From the NCBI GenBank assembly GCA_030666145.1, contig DAOUYK010000003.1:1-38018 (forward strand): 38,018 nucleotides of DNA, given 5' to 3'. The DNA comes from Mycolicibacterium sp. GTDB lineage: Bacteria; Actinomycetota; Actinomycetes; Mycobacteriales; Mycobacteriaceae. Under the pieces are notes generated by a model. It was not told the origin of the DNA. It worked only from the letters and a program-made list of their open reading frames with translations, and did not search any database. Both the position numbers and the translations under genes were made by a program. Below, one piece after another: positions 1 to 8,198 of the stretch; positions within the stretch are counted from its first letter, which is position 1; each line of letters begins with the position of its first letter.

Positions 1-1269
1 CCGGTGGGTATGGCCGGCCGTGCCGCGCTGGGTTTCGGCAAACGCCTGACCGGGAAATCCAAGGATGAGGTCAGCGCCGAGCTGATGGACAGGGCCGCTC
101 AACAGCTGTTCAGCGTGCTTGGCGAGCTCAAGGGCGGCGCGATGAAAGTAGGCCAGGCTCTCTCGGTGATGGAGGCCGCGATCCCCGAGCAGTACGGCAA
201 GCCCTACCGCGAGGCGCTGACCAAACTGCAGCGTGAGGCCCCTCCACTGCCCGCGGCCAAGGTGCACAGGGTGCTCGACACGCAGTTGGGCACTGCATGG
301 CGGGAGCGATTCCAGTCGTTCGACGACACCTCGATCGCATCGGCCAGCATCGGCCAGGTCCACAAGGCAGTCTGGGCCGACGGTCGCCAGGTCGCGGTCA
401 AGATCCAGTACCCCGGCGTCGACGAGGCGCTGCGCGCCGATCTCAAGACCATGCAGCGGATGGTCGGTGTGCTCAAGCAGCTCTCTCCCGGCGCTGACGT
501 ACAGGGGGTCGTGGATGAGCTGATCGAGCGTACCGAGATGGAACTCGACTACCGGCTCGAAGCCGACAACCAGCGCGCCTTCGCCAAGGCCTACCGGGGT
601 AACCCGAAGTTCGTCGTGCCACGCGTGGTCGCCAGCTCCCCCAAGGTCGTCGTCCAGGAGTGGATCGACGGCATTCCGCTGTCACACATCATCAGCGAAG
701 GTACTCAGGAGCACCGCAACCTGATGGCGTCCCGGCTGTTCGAGTTCTCGAACGACGCGCCGCGACGGCTGGAGATGGTGCACGGCGACGCCCATCCCGG
801 CAATTTCATGCTGATGCCCGGAGACCGAATGGGTGTCATCGACTTTGGAGCGGTAGCGCCGATGCCCGGGGGCTGGCCAGTGGAACTAGGCCAGATCCTG
901 CGCTATGCGGTGGACAAGAACTACGCCGAGCTGCTTCCAGCCATGCAGACGATGGGATTCATCCAACAGGGCCGCCAGGTATCCACCCACGAGATCGACG
1001 ACATGCTCAAGCAGTACGTCGACCCTCTGCAGGTGCCGGTGTTCCACTACACCCGCAAGTGGCTGCAGCGGATGACGACCGTGGAACTCGACAGGGCCGC
1101 CGACCAGATCAAAGCCGCACGGCAAATGGATATCCCGCCGAAGCTGGCGATCCCGATGCGGGTGATTGCGTCGATCGTCGCGATCTCCTGCCAGCTCGAC
1201 GCGCAAGTACCGACTCGGCGTATCGCCGAGGAAACGATGCCCGGATTCGCCGACCCCGACGCGGTGTAG
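1..1269 (+). CDS. ABC1/UbiB-family atypical kinase, 5' end cut by window
   Basis: The reading frame is open from the first base, so the true start lies upstream and the first N-terminal residues (about 25 by comparison with M. tuberculosis Rv3197) are missing. Visible hallmarks of the ABC1/ADCK/UbiB kinase-like fold, in order: KxGQ-type motif (MKVGQALS), an Ala-rich nucleotide loop (ASASIGQVHKA), the lysine of VAVKIQYPG, the ExD motif in EMELDYRLEA, the catalytic-loop equivalent HGDAHPGNF and the metal-binding IDFGA. Family members bind or hydrolyse ATP and in other organisms support quinone/isoprenoid lipid metabolism; the substrate here is unknown. It ends 21 bp from the convergent whiB7 stop. 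No membrane segment is evident. Family call is secure, cellular role is not. Confidence 0.93.
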   Translation, partial: PVGMAGRAALGFGKRLTGKSKDEVSAELMDRAAQQLFSVLGELKGGAMKVGQALSVMEAAIPEQYGKPYREALTKLQREAPPLPAAKVHRVLDTQLGTAWRERFQSFDDTSIASASIGQVHKAVWADGRQVAVKIQYPGVDEALRADLKTMQRMVGVLKQLSPGADVQGVVDELIERTEMELDYRLEADNQRAFAKAYRGNPKFVVPRVVASSPKVVVQEWIDGIPLSHIISEGTQEHRNLMASRLFEFSNDAPRRLEMVHGDAHPGNFMLMPGDRMGVIDFGAVAPMPGGWPVELGQILRYAVDKNYAELLPAMQTMGFIQQGRQVSTHEIDDMLKQYVDPLQVPVFHYTRKWLQRMTTVELDRAADQIKAARQMDIPPKLAIPMRVIASIVAISCQLDAQVPTRRIAEETMPGFADPDAV

Positions 1270-1290
1270 CGCGCCGGGGCCGACTGAAGA

Positions 1291-1566
1291 TCACGCCGCG
1301 ACAGGGTCTTCGGTGTTCTTGCGCGGCCGCCCGCGCGGACGCTTGCGGGCGACGACGGTGCCCCGTTCGAGGATCTCGCCTCCCCAGACGCCCCAAGGCT
1401 CCTGACGTTGCAGTGCAGCGTTGAGGCACTCGCGCCGGATCGGGCAGGCCCCGCACAGCACCTTGGCCTTTTCGAGGTCGCGCGGATCTTCGGCGAACCA
1501 CAGATCGGCGTCCTCGACATGACACGGCACCGCCAGCGTCGTTCTCTCACATGTCATCGGAGCCAT
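1291..1566 (-). CDS. whiB7: WhiB7, antibiotic-stress transcriptional activator
   Basis: A 91-residue Wbl protein. Four cysteines (C15, C38, C41, C47; C-x2-C-x5-C at the end) would ligate a [4Fe-4S] cluster. They are followed by EPWGVWGG at about 56-63, which contacts sigma-A region 4, and an AT-hook RGRPRK at 78-83 that marks WhiB7 among the paralogues. WhiB7 is known to bind AT-rich DNA just upstream of -35 elements and to induce intrinsic resistance genes (macrolide, aminoglycoside, tetracycline) and itself when translation is inhibited. The start at the ATG reading MAPMTCERT follows a run with a modest Shine-Dalgarno; a start at the fourth-codon ATG is possible. Upstream lies a long leader with its own ORF and hairpin, described separately. 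It is convergent with the ABC1 kinase gene. Confidence 0.97.
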   Translation of the reverse strand: MAPMTCERTTLAVPCHVEDADLWFAEDPRDLEKAKVLCGACPIRRECLNAALQRQEPWGVWGGEILERGTVVARKRPRGRPRKNTEDPVAA

Positions 1567-1676
1567 GTCCAGCCCTCTACTTCCTGGTCGTTGTTGTTAA
1601 CCATCTGTCTTGTGATGGATCCCCGACCAGGTCTTTGGATATGGGAAGGCTTGCACGAAGCCCCCAGAACGAACCT

Positions 1677-1710
1677 GGCCACGGATCCGGGCGATTGCGG
1701 GTCCGTGGCC
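1677..1710 (-). terminator. Strong hairpin in whiB7 leader, probable attenuator
   Basis: Arms GGCCACGGA (1702-1710 in transcript order) and TCCGTGGCC (1677-1685) pair perfectly over 9 bp, with one C/A mismatch and two more G-C pairs inward, leaving a loop of about 10 nt. It sits between the upstream ORF stop and the whiB7 start. The sequence after it is not a clean U-tract, so classical intrinsic termination is not proven. whiB7 leaders in mycobacteria are known to be attenuated and relieved by ribosome stalling, and this element is the obvious candidate. Confidence 0.6.
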
Positions 1711-1733
1711 TTCAGGCGTTTCGTGGGCTCTGG

Positions 1734-1889
1734 CTAGATCGAGCCCCGATTCACAGACGCGGCAGTCGTGCCGGCTTCGGCGCGGCGCTTACGCAGCGCC
1801 GAAATAGCTTCGGCGGCAACGGCGGGAGCATGGAAGGTCCACGATATGCCGGCAACACCTACACCGGTGACAACAAAATTGCTTGTCAT
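1734..1889 (-). CDS. whiB7 upstream ORF (leader peptide)
   Basis: A 51-codon ORF beginning MTSNFVVTGVGVAGISW and ending RGSI, starting ATG at 1889 and stopping with TAG at 1734-1736. It has an excellent Shine-Dalgarno (AAAGGAGGG) 9 nt or so before the ATG. It lies in the whiB7 transcript, 167 nt before the whiB7 start codon. Leader ORFs of about this size with a similar start (MTSNFVV...) precede whiB7 in several mycobacteria, where slowed translation is thought to prevent premature termination. The middle contains an Ala-rich stretch and a basic patch (LRKRR). Function of the peptide itself is unknown; the ORF probably acts as a sensor of translation. Confidence 0.75.
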   Translation of the reverse strand: MTSNFVVTGVGVAGISWTFHAPAVAAEAISALRKRRAEAGTTAASVNRGSI

Positions 1890-1937
1890 GATCGTGGCAC
1901 CCTCCTTTCGCGCATGGCCTTTGTCTGCCTGAACCCG

Positions 1938-1974
1938 AGGCTAGACGTAGGAGCCGAAACCCACAAGTGATTTT
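1938..1974 (-). promoter_or_regulatory. Predicted whiB7 promoter with AT-rich WhiB7 box
   Basis: On the minus strand TTGTGG (1961-1966) and TAGCCT (1938-1943) are separated by exactly 17 nt. The run AAAATC (1969-1974) lies 2 nt upstream of the -35-like hexamer. This is the arrangement known for WhiB7-autoactivated promoters: an AT-rich element just 5' of a sigma-A -35. The predicted transcription start is near 1931, about 40 nt ahead of the leader ORF. Assignment is by pattern only. Confidence 0.6.
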
Positions 1975-1999
1975 CTGACCTGCAGTTTTAGCCGGGAAC

Positions 2000-4123
2000 C
2001 TACATCGAACCCTGGCGGTTCCTGACCATCGCGAGCACATCGGGTCCGAACTGTTCGAGCTTGCGTGCGCCGATGCCCGGGATCGCAACCAGGGCGGCAT
2101 CGTCGGTCGGCAGCGACTCTGCGATAGCGATCAATGTGTTGTCGGTGAATACCACGTAGGCCGGCACGCTCATATCCTTGGACATCTTCAGCCGCCAGTC
2201 CTTGAGCTCAGCGAGCAGTTGTTCGTCAAGGTCAGAAGGGCAGCTCTCACACCGGCGCAGCATGATCGCCGCGGGCACGGTCAGCGCGGCGTTGCAGACG
2301 CGGCAGCGCGGCGCCGGGCCGCGGGGCTTGCGCGACCGACTGGGGCCAGCGTCACGCTGCGAGTGGGGCGTGATGCCGTTGAGGAATCGTGACGGACGTC
2401 GACCCTGCCGTCCCCCCGGGGTCCGCGCCAGTGCCCAGCTAAGCGCCAAATGCACTCGCGCCCTGGTGACTCCGACATACAGCAGTCGCCGCTCCTCCTC
2501 CACCTGCTCACTGTCCGCGCCGCGGGAAAGCGCGTGCGAGATCGGCAACGTGCCGTCTGCCAACCCCACAAGGAACACCGCATCCCACTCCAGGCCCTTG
2601 GCGGCGTGCAGCGAAGCCAGCGTGACGCCCCGCACCACCGGCGGGTGCCGGGAATCAGCGCGTCGGCGCAGCTCGGCTACCAGGGCGGGAAGATCGATTT
2701 GTGGACGCTGAGCTGCTTCTTCATCGACCAGGCGCACCAGCGCGGCCAGCGCCTCCCAGCGCTCCCGCGCACGGCTCCCTGACGGCGGCTCGGCAGTTAA
2801 CCCCAGCGGCTCCAGCGTTGCACGTACGACGTCGGCCAGTGCACCCTCGGCAAGCCCGGACTCCCGTTGCGCCGCGCGTTGCAGGGCCAACAGCGCCTGC
2901 CGGATCTCCTGGCGGCTGAAGAACCCCTCACCGCCGCGGACCTGGTAGGGAACATCGACTTCGGTGAGCGCTTCTTCGTAGACCTCCGACTGCGCATTGA
3001 TTCGGTAGAGCACCGCCACTTCCGAAGCGGCAGTACCGGACTCGAGAAGTTTCTTGACGTTACGGGCCACCGCCGCCGCCTCGGCGACCTCATCGGGATA
3101 TTCGCTGAACGTCGGCTCGGGTCCGGCTGCACGCTGACCGGCCAAGTGCAGCCTGCTACCCGCCATCCGGCCTCGCGCACCGGCGATGACCCTGTTGGCC
3201 AACGACACCACCTGCGGGGTGGAGCGATAGTCGCGTTCCAGTCGGACCACCGCTGCGTCGGGGAATCGCCGGGAGAAATCGAGCAGGTAACGCGGTGAGG
3301 CGCCGGTGAACGCGTAGATGGTCTGGTTTGCATCGCCGACAACGGTGAGATCATCACGATTGCCCAGCCACGCGTCCAGCACCCGCTGCTGCAGCGGGGT
3401 GACGTCCTGATACTCGTCGACCACGAAGCAGCGGTAGCGGTCACGGAATTCCTGGGCCATCGCCGCATCGGTTTCGATCGCGGCGGCGGTGTGAAGCAGC
3501 AGATCATCGAAATCTAGGAGCATGAGATCGTCACCGCGCGCTTTGAGCGCCTCATAGCCGGCGTAGACCGCAGCGACCTTCTCCGCGTCGAACGGGATGT
3601 CACGCCCCGCCTCGGCGACTGTCGATGCGTAGTCCTCGGGACTGATCAAAGAGGCCTTGGCCCACTCGATTTCGCCGGCCACGTCGCGTACGTCATCGGC
3701 GCTGGTCGGCAATCCGCCCCGGTTGGCAGCCTGGGCCACGATCGAGAACTTGGTGTCCAGCAGTTTCCATTCGGTATTGCCCACCACCCGCGGCCAGAAG
3801 TACGCCAGCTGGCGGCGCGCGGCGGCATGGAACGTCATCGCTTGCACCGCTTCGGTGCCCGTTCCAGCGTCATCGCCGCAGAGCGCCCGTAACCGGCTGC
3901 GCATATCCCCCGCCGCGCGTTGGGTGAACGTCACAGCGAGCACCTGCGCCGGAGCGACGTGGCCGGCGGTCACCAGGTGGGCAATGCGGCGGGTGATGGT
4001 GCGGGTCTTTCCGGTGCCGGCGCCGGCGAGCACGCAGACCGGTCCGCGAGCGGCGAGCACGGCCTCGCGCTGCTCTTCGTCGAGGTCGCCCAGCAGCCCG
4101 TCGCGGGAGGCCGTTGGGGACAT
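2000..4123 (-). CDS. uvrD2: UvrD2, SF1A DNA helicase with tetracysteine and HRDC domains
   Basis: A 707-residue superfamily 1A (UvrD/PcrA-like) 3'-5' DNA helicase. Visible motifs: Walker A AGAGTGKT at about 33-40, motif II DEYQD, motif [16 protein letters not shown], motif V/VI region HAAKGLEWD and [10 protein letters not shown]. These are followed by CRVC...CESC (a tetracysteine zinc-type module) and a C-terminal HRDC domain ending near the stop ([14 protein letters not shown]). This layout is specific to mycobacterial UvrD2; published work shows that the tetracysteine module is needed for unwinding. The start was set at the ATG giving MSPTASRDG because it aligns with the M. tuberculosis start; in-frame ATGs at 4132 and 4135 and a TTG at 4153 are alternatives and none has a strong ribosome site. 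It follows the whiB7 leader on the same strand but with its own promoter region. Confidence 0.96.
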   Translation of the reverse strand: MSPTASRDGLLGDLDEEQREAVLAARGPVCVLAGAGTGKTRTITRRIAHLVTAGHVAPAQVLAVTFTQRAAGDMRSRLRALCGDDAGTGTEAVQAMTFHAAARRQLAYFWPRVVGNTEWKLLDTKFSIVAQAANRGGLPTSADDVRDVAGEIEWAKASLISPEDYASTVAEAGRDIPFDAEKVAAVYAGYEALKARGDDLMLLDFDDLLLHTAAAIETDAAMAQEFRDRYRCFVVDEYQDVTPLQQRVLDAWLGNRDDLTVVGDANQTIYAFTGASPRYLLDFSRRFPDAAVVRLERDYRSTPQVVSLANRVIAGARGRMAGSRLHLAGQRAAGPEPTFSEYPDEVAEAAAVARNVKKLLESGTAASEVAVLYRINAQSEVYEEALTEVDVPYQVRGGEGFFSRQEIRQALLALQRAAQRESGLAEGALADVVRATLEPLGLTAEPPSGSRARERWEALAALVRLVDEEAAQRPQIDLPALVAELRRRADSRHPPVVRGVTLASLHAAKGLEWDAVFLVGLADGTLPISHALSRGADSEQVEEERRLLYVGVTRARVHLALSWALARTPGGRQGRRPSRFLNGITPHSQRDAGPSRSRKPRGPAPRCRVCNAALTVPAAIMLRRCESCPSDLDEQLLAELKDWRLKMSKDMSVPAYVVFTDNTLIAIAESLPTDDAALVAIPGIGARKLEQFGPDVLAMVRNRQGSM

Positions 4124-4180
4124 GCCGACCATCATGGCAGCGCGGCCCGACAATCACTGTTCGCGACGCGGACAAGCGGC

Positions 4181-4252
4181 GTGCGACAGATTTCGTGCGA
4201 CAGAGGACCTATGAACCTATGAACCAACGTCTGAGGGAACCAACGTCTAGGG
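4181..4252. repeat. Three adjacent short direct duplications
   Basis: Reading along the plus strand, GTGCGACAGA occurs at 4181-4190 and 4195-4204. ACCTATGA occurs back to back at 4207-4214 and 4215-4222. ACCAACGTCTGAGGGA (4223-4238) is immediately followed by ACCAACGTCTAGGG (4239-4252). Three independent duplications lie end to end in 72 bp of the noncoding region upstream of uvrD2. Confidence 0.85.
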
Positions 4253-4270
4253 CGAAGTTGAGCCAGTCCC

Positions 4271-4495
4271 TCATGGCACGCTTCCATTCGAACACTCGGC
4301 GGACACCGTTGGTCCTTTTGCGAGCAAGTCCGCCAGCGGCAACGTGTTCTCCGCGGCTCTGAGATCGGCGACCGGAGGAAGCGACAGGTGCACTTGATAG
4401 ACCACGGCCTCCTCCCCGTCGACCTCGCCACAAACAAGGCCGACGCGCCCGCCCCCTCGCCAGACTACGCATTCTCCCCTGTCCGCATGGCGCAC
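4271..4495 (-). CDS. Possible small hypothetical protein
   Basis: A 74-codon reading frame starting GTG (MRHADRGECVVW) and ending TGA, bounded upstream by an in-frame TAG two codons before the GTG. Third positions are mostly G or C, as in the neighbouring real genes, and the sequence reads like a soluble protein (GEVDGEEAVVYQVHLSLPP). I do not recognise a family and see no strong Shine-Dalgarno. It occupies the gap between the uvrD2 start and the cupin gene, where M. tuberculosis carries mycoredoxin. The translated sequence has no CxxC redox motif, so it is not a mycoredoxin. It may be a real small gene or chance. Confidence 0.3.
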   Translation of the reverse strand: MRHADRGECVVWRGGGRVGLVCGEVDGEEAVVYQVHLSLPPVADLRAAENTLPLADLLAKGPTVSAECSNGSVP

Positions 4496-4530
4496 CGCCT
4501 ACCGCCGATCGTGCTACCGTCCGAACCGCT

Positions 4531-5001
4531 ATGGCAGAACGTCTCAGCGCTGCCCAGATTCGCCAGATTCTCGGGCTTGAGCTGCACCCGACGTGCGGCT
4601 TTACCTGCGTGACCCACGTTAGTTCGGGCACGGTTGCGGCCGAGGCCCTGCCGGCGGCGTACCGCGAATCGCACCCGTTCGCGTCGGGGATGTATTTCCT
4701 GGTGACATCCGAGTCGAAGATCGGGCTGCACGCGCTGCGCTCCGACCAGATCTACCACCATCATCTGGGCGATCCGTTGGAAGTCCTGCTGCTCGACCCC
4801 AGCGGGGCCTGCCAGGTGACGACCGTCGGCCCAGACCTTCTGGCCGGTGAACGGCCCCAACTGGTGGTCCCGGGCGGGACTTACCACATATCGCGCGTTA
4901 AAGGCGGCGGCGCCTATGCACTTCCGAGTACCGTCGAGTTCCCGGGTTTCACCCCCGAAGACCTCCAAGTGGTCGACCCAGAGGAGCTGTGCGCACGCTA
5001 A
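4531..5001 (+). CDS. DUF985 (cupin_5) family protein
   Basis: A 156-residue single-domain protein. Family features visible are the N-terminal helix and start of the fold (QIRQILGLELHPT), the FYLL-like segment GMYFLVTSESKIGLHALRSDQIYHHHLGDPLEVLLL with a His cluster, the conserved GPDLLAGERPQLVVPGG turn, and the C-terminal acidic tail PGFTPEDLQVVDPEEL. DUF985 cupins form a small beta-barrel. Some are proposed to bind metal or small ligands or act as epimerase-like proteins, but no activity is established. The ATG start gives the expected family length; its ribosome site is weak. It is not part of this block in M. tuberculosis as I recall it, and may be an accessory insertion. Confidence 0.85.
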   Translation: MAERLSAAQIRQILGLELHPTCGFTCVTHVSSGTVAAEALPAAYRESHPFASGMYFLVTSESKIGLHALRSDQIYHHHLGDPLEVLLLDPSGACQVTTVGPDLLAGERPQLVVPGGTYHISRVKGGGAYALPSTVEFPGFTPEDLQVVDPEELCAR

Positions 5002-5047
5002 GCTGAGCGCATCCGGGAGTTCACCTCATGAAGACCATGAAGGAAAT

Positions 5048-5572
5048 ATGACGCGACATAGGCTTGTCTTCGCAGGCGCAGCGATGGCTATTGGTCTGCT
5101 TGCCTCAGCGTGCGGTGGTTCTTCCGACTCGGGCACCACGAAAACCGAGACCGAGACAGTTACGGCCTCGGCGACCGCTGGGGCCACGACCACAACGTCA
5201 GGGACCCAGGAAGCGACCAGCCCTGGCAGCACCGACCTGCAATCATTGATACCCACACCGGCGAACACTCGGCAGACCGACGGTCCCGATTCCATTGCCG
5301 AGAACGGCATCCATGAACACTTTGAGGTCAACGGATCACCGCAGGGCGTGATGGACTCCTACAAAGCCGCGCTCGAAGGCAAGGGCTGGTCGCTGACGGT
5401 CGAGAATTCCGGGGGTGGCGGCGGAGGCGGAGGTGCGACCTACACCGGCTCCAACGGCGACGCCTACGGGGTGTTCACCGGCGGAGGCTACGGCGATACG
5501 ACCGACATCGAAGCCTGCGTATGGCCGTCAAAACCTTCGAACACCGACTGCGACAACGACAACGACAACTGA
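5048..5572 (+). CDS. Putative secreted lipoprotein with Gly-rich and Asp/Asn tail
   Basis: A 174-residue protein starting ATG at 5048 with AAGGA 5 nt upstream. The N-terminus is a lipoprotein signal: basic MTRHR, a hydrophobic core (LVFAGAAMAIGLLASA) and cysteine 22 in a lipobox-like ASAC followed by Gly-Gly-Ser. Residues about 28-60 are a low-complexity Thr/Ser/Glu linker. A compact domain follows (residues about 75-165: DSIAENGIHEHFEVNG, MDSYKAALEGKGWSLTVENS), with an eight-glycine run and GGGYGDTTDIEACVWP. The end is (DN) repeats. It resembles small mycobacterial surface lipoproteins of unknown function. It follows the cupin by 46 bp on the same strand. Confidence 0.8.
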   Translation: MTRHRLVFAGAAMAIGLLASACGGSSDSGTTKTETETVTASATAGATTTTSGTQEATSPGSTDLQSLIPTPANTRQTDGPDSIAENGIHEHFEVNGSPQGVMDSYKAALEGKGWSLTVENSGGGGGGGGATYTGSNGDAYGVFTGGGYGDTTDIEACVWPSKPSNTDCDNDNDN

Positions 5573-5714
5573 CGATTGGCGACGAGTACGTCGGGCGCGA
5601 CGAAGCGAGGCGGCGACACCGAATGCCCACTCAGCATGCCCACTCCGCCCGCGAACAGGTCGAGTGCCGCCCGTAACTTTTGACTATTGGTTGGCAGCCT
5701 GGTCACCACTAGGC

Positions 5715-6647
5715 CTAATCCAAGGCCACCCAGGATTCGATGATCTCCCGGGCGATCGAGATTGATCCCGGCAACAGCAACCGCCCTGGGCTACCGGTGC
5801 TCCAGTCCCCTTGCTCCAAGGCTTCGCGGACCTCGCTGCGGGTGAACCAACCCGCCTCGGCAATCTCGCCGTCGGTGAACGAGAACTCCTGCTCAGGGTC
5901 GCCGAGGGCGTGGAAACCAACCATCAACGACCGAGGGAACGGCCACGGCTGACTACCCAGATACTCAACATCGGTGACGGTCACGCCGATCTCCTCGGCA
6001 ATCTCGCGGACCACGCAGGATTCGAACGACTCGCCGGCCTCGACGAACCCCGCAAGGATCGAGAACAACCGCTCGGGCCACAGCGACTGACGGGCCAATA
6101 CGGCGCGGTCATGGCCATCGTGCACCAGGCAGATCACCGCCGGGTCGATGCGAGGGAACTCCTCGTGACCGGTGGCCGGGTTGATTCGCGACCACCCGGC
6201 CTTCACTGACGTTGTCGGCACCCCGTCCAGCGGGCTGAAGCGGGCGCTGTCATGCCAATTCAACAACGCCGTGGCGGTGGCAACCAGCTGCGCGCTGACA
6301 TCGTCGAAGATCTGGCCGGCGCGCCGCAAGTCAAATACTTCGACCGGTGCGCGAGGATCCTCAGGGGCTTCCAGCTCGGCGCGGATCGCCCACGCGTGGC
6401 GGCCATCATCGAGTCGCCCCAGGAACACCGCGTCGGCTGGCGGCACGTCACCGACCTTGCTGGCCTGGCCGAGCACCACCTTGCGTTCAGAGATCAACAC
6501 CTGGTTTCGTCGGTCCACGCGCAGCAGGAGCGCATCCGACCATCCCGCCACGGCCGCGTCAATGTCAGTGCGCAATGCGTCGGCCCGGTCAGCTCCCACC
6601 CGCGAAAGCAGCGGCACGTTGCGCAGCCTGAACCCCCCGGGGTTCAC
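5715..6647 (-). CDS. nudC: NudC, NAD(H) pyrophosphatase (Nudix hydrolase)
   Basis: A 310-residue NudC-type Nudix enzyme that cleaves NADH/NAD+ to NMN(H) plus AMP and can remove NAD caps or NAD adducts. The Nudix box spans about 200-222 (Gx5Ex7REIAEEIGV). The NudC family signature SQPWPFP is at 232-238. As in other mycobacterial versions, the zinc-ribbon cysteines found in E. coli NudC are absent ahead of the catalytic domain. Proline 234 matters: M. tuberculosis is reported to carry Gln at this position and to be poorly active, whereas other mycobacteria carry Pro and can degrade isoniazid- and ethionamide-NAD adducts. The gene is 13 bp downstream of the K+ channel gene on the same strand, probably one transcript. 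Confidence 0.95.
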   Translation of the reverse strand: MNPGGFRLRNVPLLSRVGADRADALRTDIDAAVAGWSDALLLRVDRRNQVLISERKVVLGQASKVGDVPPADAVFLGRLDDGRHAWAIRAELEAPEDPRAPVEVFDLRRAGQIFDDVSAQLVATATALLNWHDSARFSPLDGVPTTSVKAGWSRINPATGHEEFPRIDPAVICLVHDGHDRAVLARQSLWPERLFSILAGFVEAGESFESCVVREIAEEIGVTVTDVEYLGSQPWPFPRSLMVGFHALGDPEQEFSFTDGEIAEAGWFTRSEVREALEQGDWSTGSPGRLLLPGSISIAREIIESWVALD

Positions 6648-6660
6648 ATCTGCCGCCTGC

Positions 6661-7740
6661 TCATCGCTCCCCGTCCGCGCTACGCAGGTACAGCAGCCTG
6701 TCCCCGAGTTCTAGCGAATCGACCTTTGGATCATTGACGCGGATGAGCTTCGCGCCGCGCAGGACGCCGAGGACAATGTCGCTCTGGTGTCGAGGCGAGC
6801 TGCCGGCCTCCTTGGGCGTGACCTCACGTTCGGCGATCGCGAAGCCCGCGTCGGGGGTGAGCAGGTCTTCCAAGATCTCGACGACGCTGGGGGTCTGCAC
6901 CGCAATGCCGAGAAGGCGGCCGGCAGTCTCGGAGGTCACCACGGTGGAATCTGCGCCCGACTGTTCGAGCAGATGCTGGTTTTCGGCCTCGCGCACCGCG
7001 GCGATGATCTTGGCGTTAGGTGCGAGCTCACGTGCTGTGAGCGTGACAAGGACGGCGGTGTCGTCGCGATTGGTGGCCACGACGATCGACTTGGCGTGTT
7101 GGGCGCTGGCCAGCCGCAGCACTTCGGAGTCGGTTGCACTGCCACGGACGGTGACCAGGCCGGAGCTCTTGGCTCGCTCGAGCGCCGCGGTGTCCTCGTC
7201 GACAACCACGATGTCCCCGGGCGCGACCTCGTCGCCGACCATCGCCGCGGCCGCTGTCCGGCCCTTGGTGCCGTAACCGACGATGATGATGTGGTTGCGC
7301 AATCTTCTCCTCCATCGCTGGATTTGGTAGGCCTGCCGCGATTGCGTGGTCAGAGTTTCGACGGTGGTCCCAATCAGGACGATCAAGAAAAGGACCCGCA
7401 GCGGGGTGATCACCAGGACGTTGACCAATCGAGCGTGGGCGCTGACTGGGGTTATGTCGCCGTACCCCGTGGTCGACATGGACACCGTCGCGTAGTACAG
7501 GCAGTCGAGGAACGAAAGCGGCTCCCCCTGGGAGTCGCGATAGCCGTCGCGATCGAGGTAGACGATGACCACGGCCACGAACAACGCCAGGAGCGCATAA
7601 ACGACCCGAGTTGTGATTCGCCGCCCAGGGCTGATCGAGATCGTGGGGATCTGGACCCGGTCGGTAAGGGCGTGGACCGGTAAATCGGCCAACGATTGAT
7701 CGAACCGACTTATCCGTCGGCGCAGACTGCGCTTAACCAC
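6661..7740 (-). CDS. Two-TM potassium channel with RCK/TrkA-N domains
   Basis: A 359-residue membrane protein (Rv3200c-like). TM1 is at about 45-62, then a pore loop with the selectivity filter TTGYGD at 90-95, and TM2 at about 104-126. A basic linker (RWRRRLRNH) leads to a Rossmann-like RCK/TrkA-N domain with the nucleotide-binding turn GYGTKG at 155-160 and the acidic ligand VVDEDTAALERA. A C-terminal TrkA-C-like region follows (LGVLRGAKLIRVNDP...LELGDRLLYLR). It should conduct K+ under ligand gating. The GTG start (MVKRSLRRR) gives an N-terminal cytoplasmic basic segment. It is upstream of nudC in a likely operon and divergent from the DoxX gene with 46 bp between starts. Confidence 0.94.
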   Translation of the reverse strand: MVKRSLRRRISRFDQSLADLPVHALTDRVQIPTISISPGRRITTRVVYALLALFVAVVIVYLDRDGYRDSQGEPLSFLDCLYYATVSMSTTGYGDITPVSAHARLVNVLVITPLRVLFLIVLIGTTVETLTTQSRQAYQIQRWRRRLRNHIIIVGYGTKGRTAAAAMVGDEVAPGDIVVVDEDTAALERAKSSGLVTVRGSATDSEVLRLASAQHAKSIVVATNRDDTAVLVTLTARELAPNAKIIAAVREAENQHLLEQSGADSTVVTSETAGRLLGIAVQTPSVVEILEDLLTPDAGFAIAEREVTPKEAGSSPRHQSDIVLGVLRGAKLIRVNDPKVDSLELGDRLLYLRSADGER

Positions 7741-7786
7741 AGGGGCCCGTCACAGGGGGAGGCTGCCGCACCCGCACAATGTAACC

Positions 7787-8191
7787 ATGACCGCGCCTCA
7801 GCCCGAACTGCATCAGACCGCCGAGTCGTCGCGTGGCGTCAAGATGGGCGCCTGGCTGATCGGGATGGGGGCACTGCACTTTGTCGCTCCCAAACCGTTC
7901 GACTCGATCGTCCCAGCGGAGCTTCCCGGCAGCCAGCGCTCCTACACTCTGGCCTCCGGAGTCGCTGAAGTCGGCGTCGGCGGTCTGCTGATGGTCCCCA
8001 AGACCCGCCGGGTCGGCGCGCTGGCGGCCATCGCGTTGTTCATCGCAGTGTTCCCGGCCAACGTCAACATGGCCCGTATGTGGTTCAAAGACCCGGCCAA
8101 GCCGCTGCCCCTGCGGGTGGCCGCTCTGGCCCGGCTGCCGTTGCAGATACCGATGATCGTCCAGGCGCTGAAGGTCTGCCGCGAAAGCTAG
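7787..8191 (+). CDS. DoxX-like small membrane protein
   Basis: A 134-residue integral membrane protein with about four hydrophobic segments: around residues 21-34 (GAWLIGMGALHFVA), 54-70, 78-92 (VGALAAIALFIAVFPANVNM) and 110-128. The sequence GMGALHF...P, the NVNMA motif after the third helix and the R-L-PLQIPM segment are typical of actinobacterial DoxX-family proteins. Their function is mostly unknown; in mycobacteria one DoxX works with superoxide dismutase and a thiol protein, but that is a different paralogue. The ATG start follows an in-frame noncoding stretch without a strong ribosome site. It ends 7 bp before the convergent adnB stop. Confidence 0.78.
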   Translation: MTAPQPELHQTAESSRGVKMGAWLIGMGALHFVAPKPFDSIVPAELPGSQRSYTLASGVAEVGVGGLLMVPKTRRVGALAAIALFIAVFPANVNMARMWFKDPAKPLPLRVAALARLPLQIPMIVQALKVCRES

Positions 8192-8198
8192 CCGGCGA

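Noticed and set aside
1789-2100. Minus-strand 103-codon frame over the whiB7 leader
   Set aside because: It overlaps uvrD2's end and the leader ORF in a different frame; the leader ORF has the strong ribosome site.
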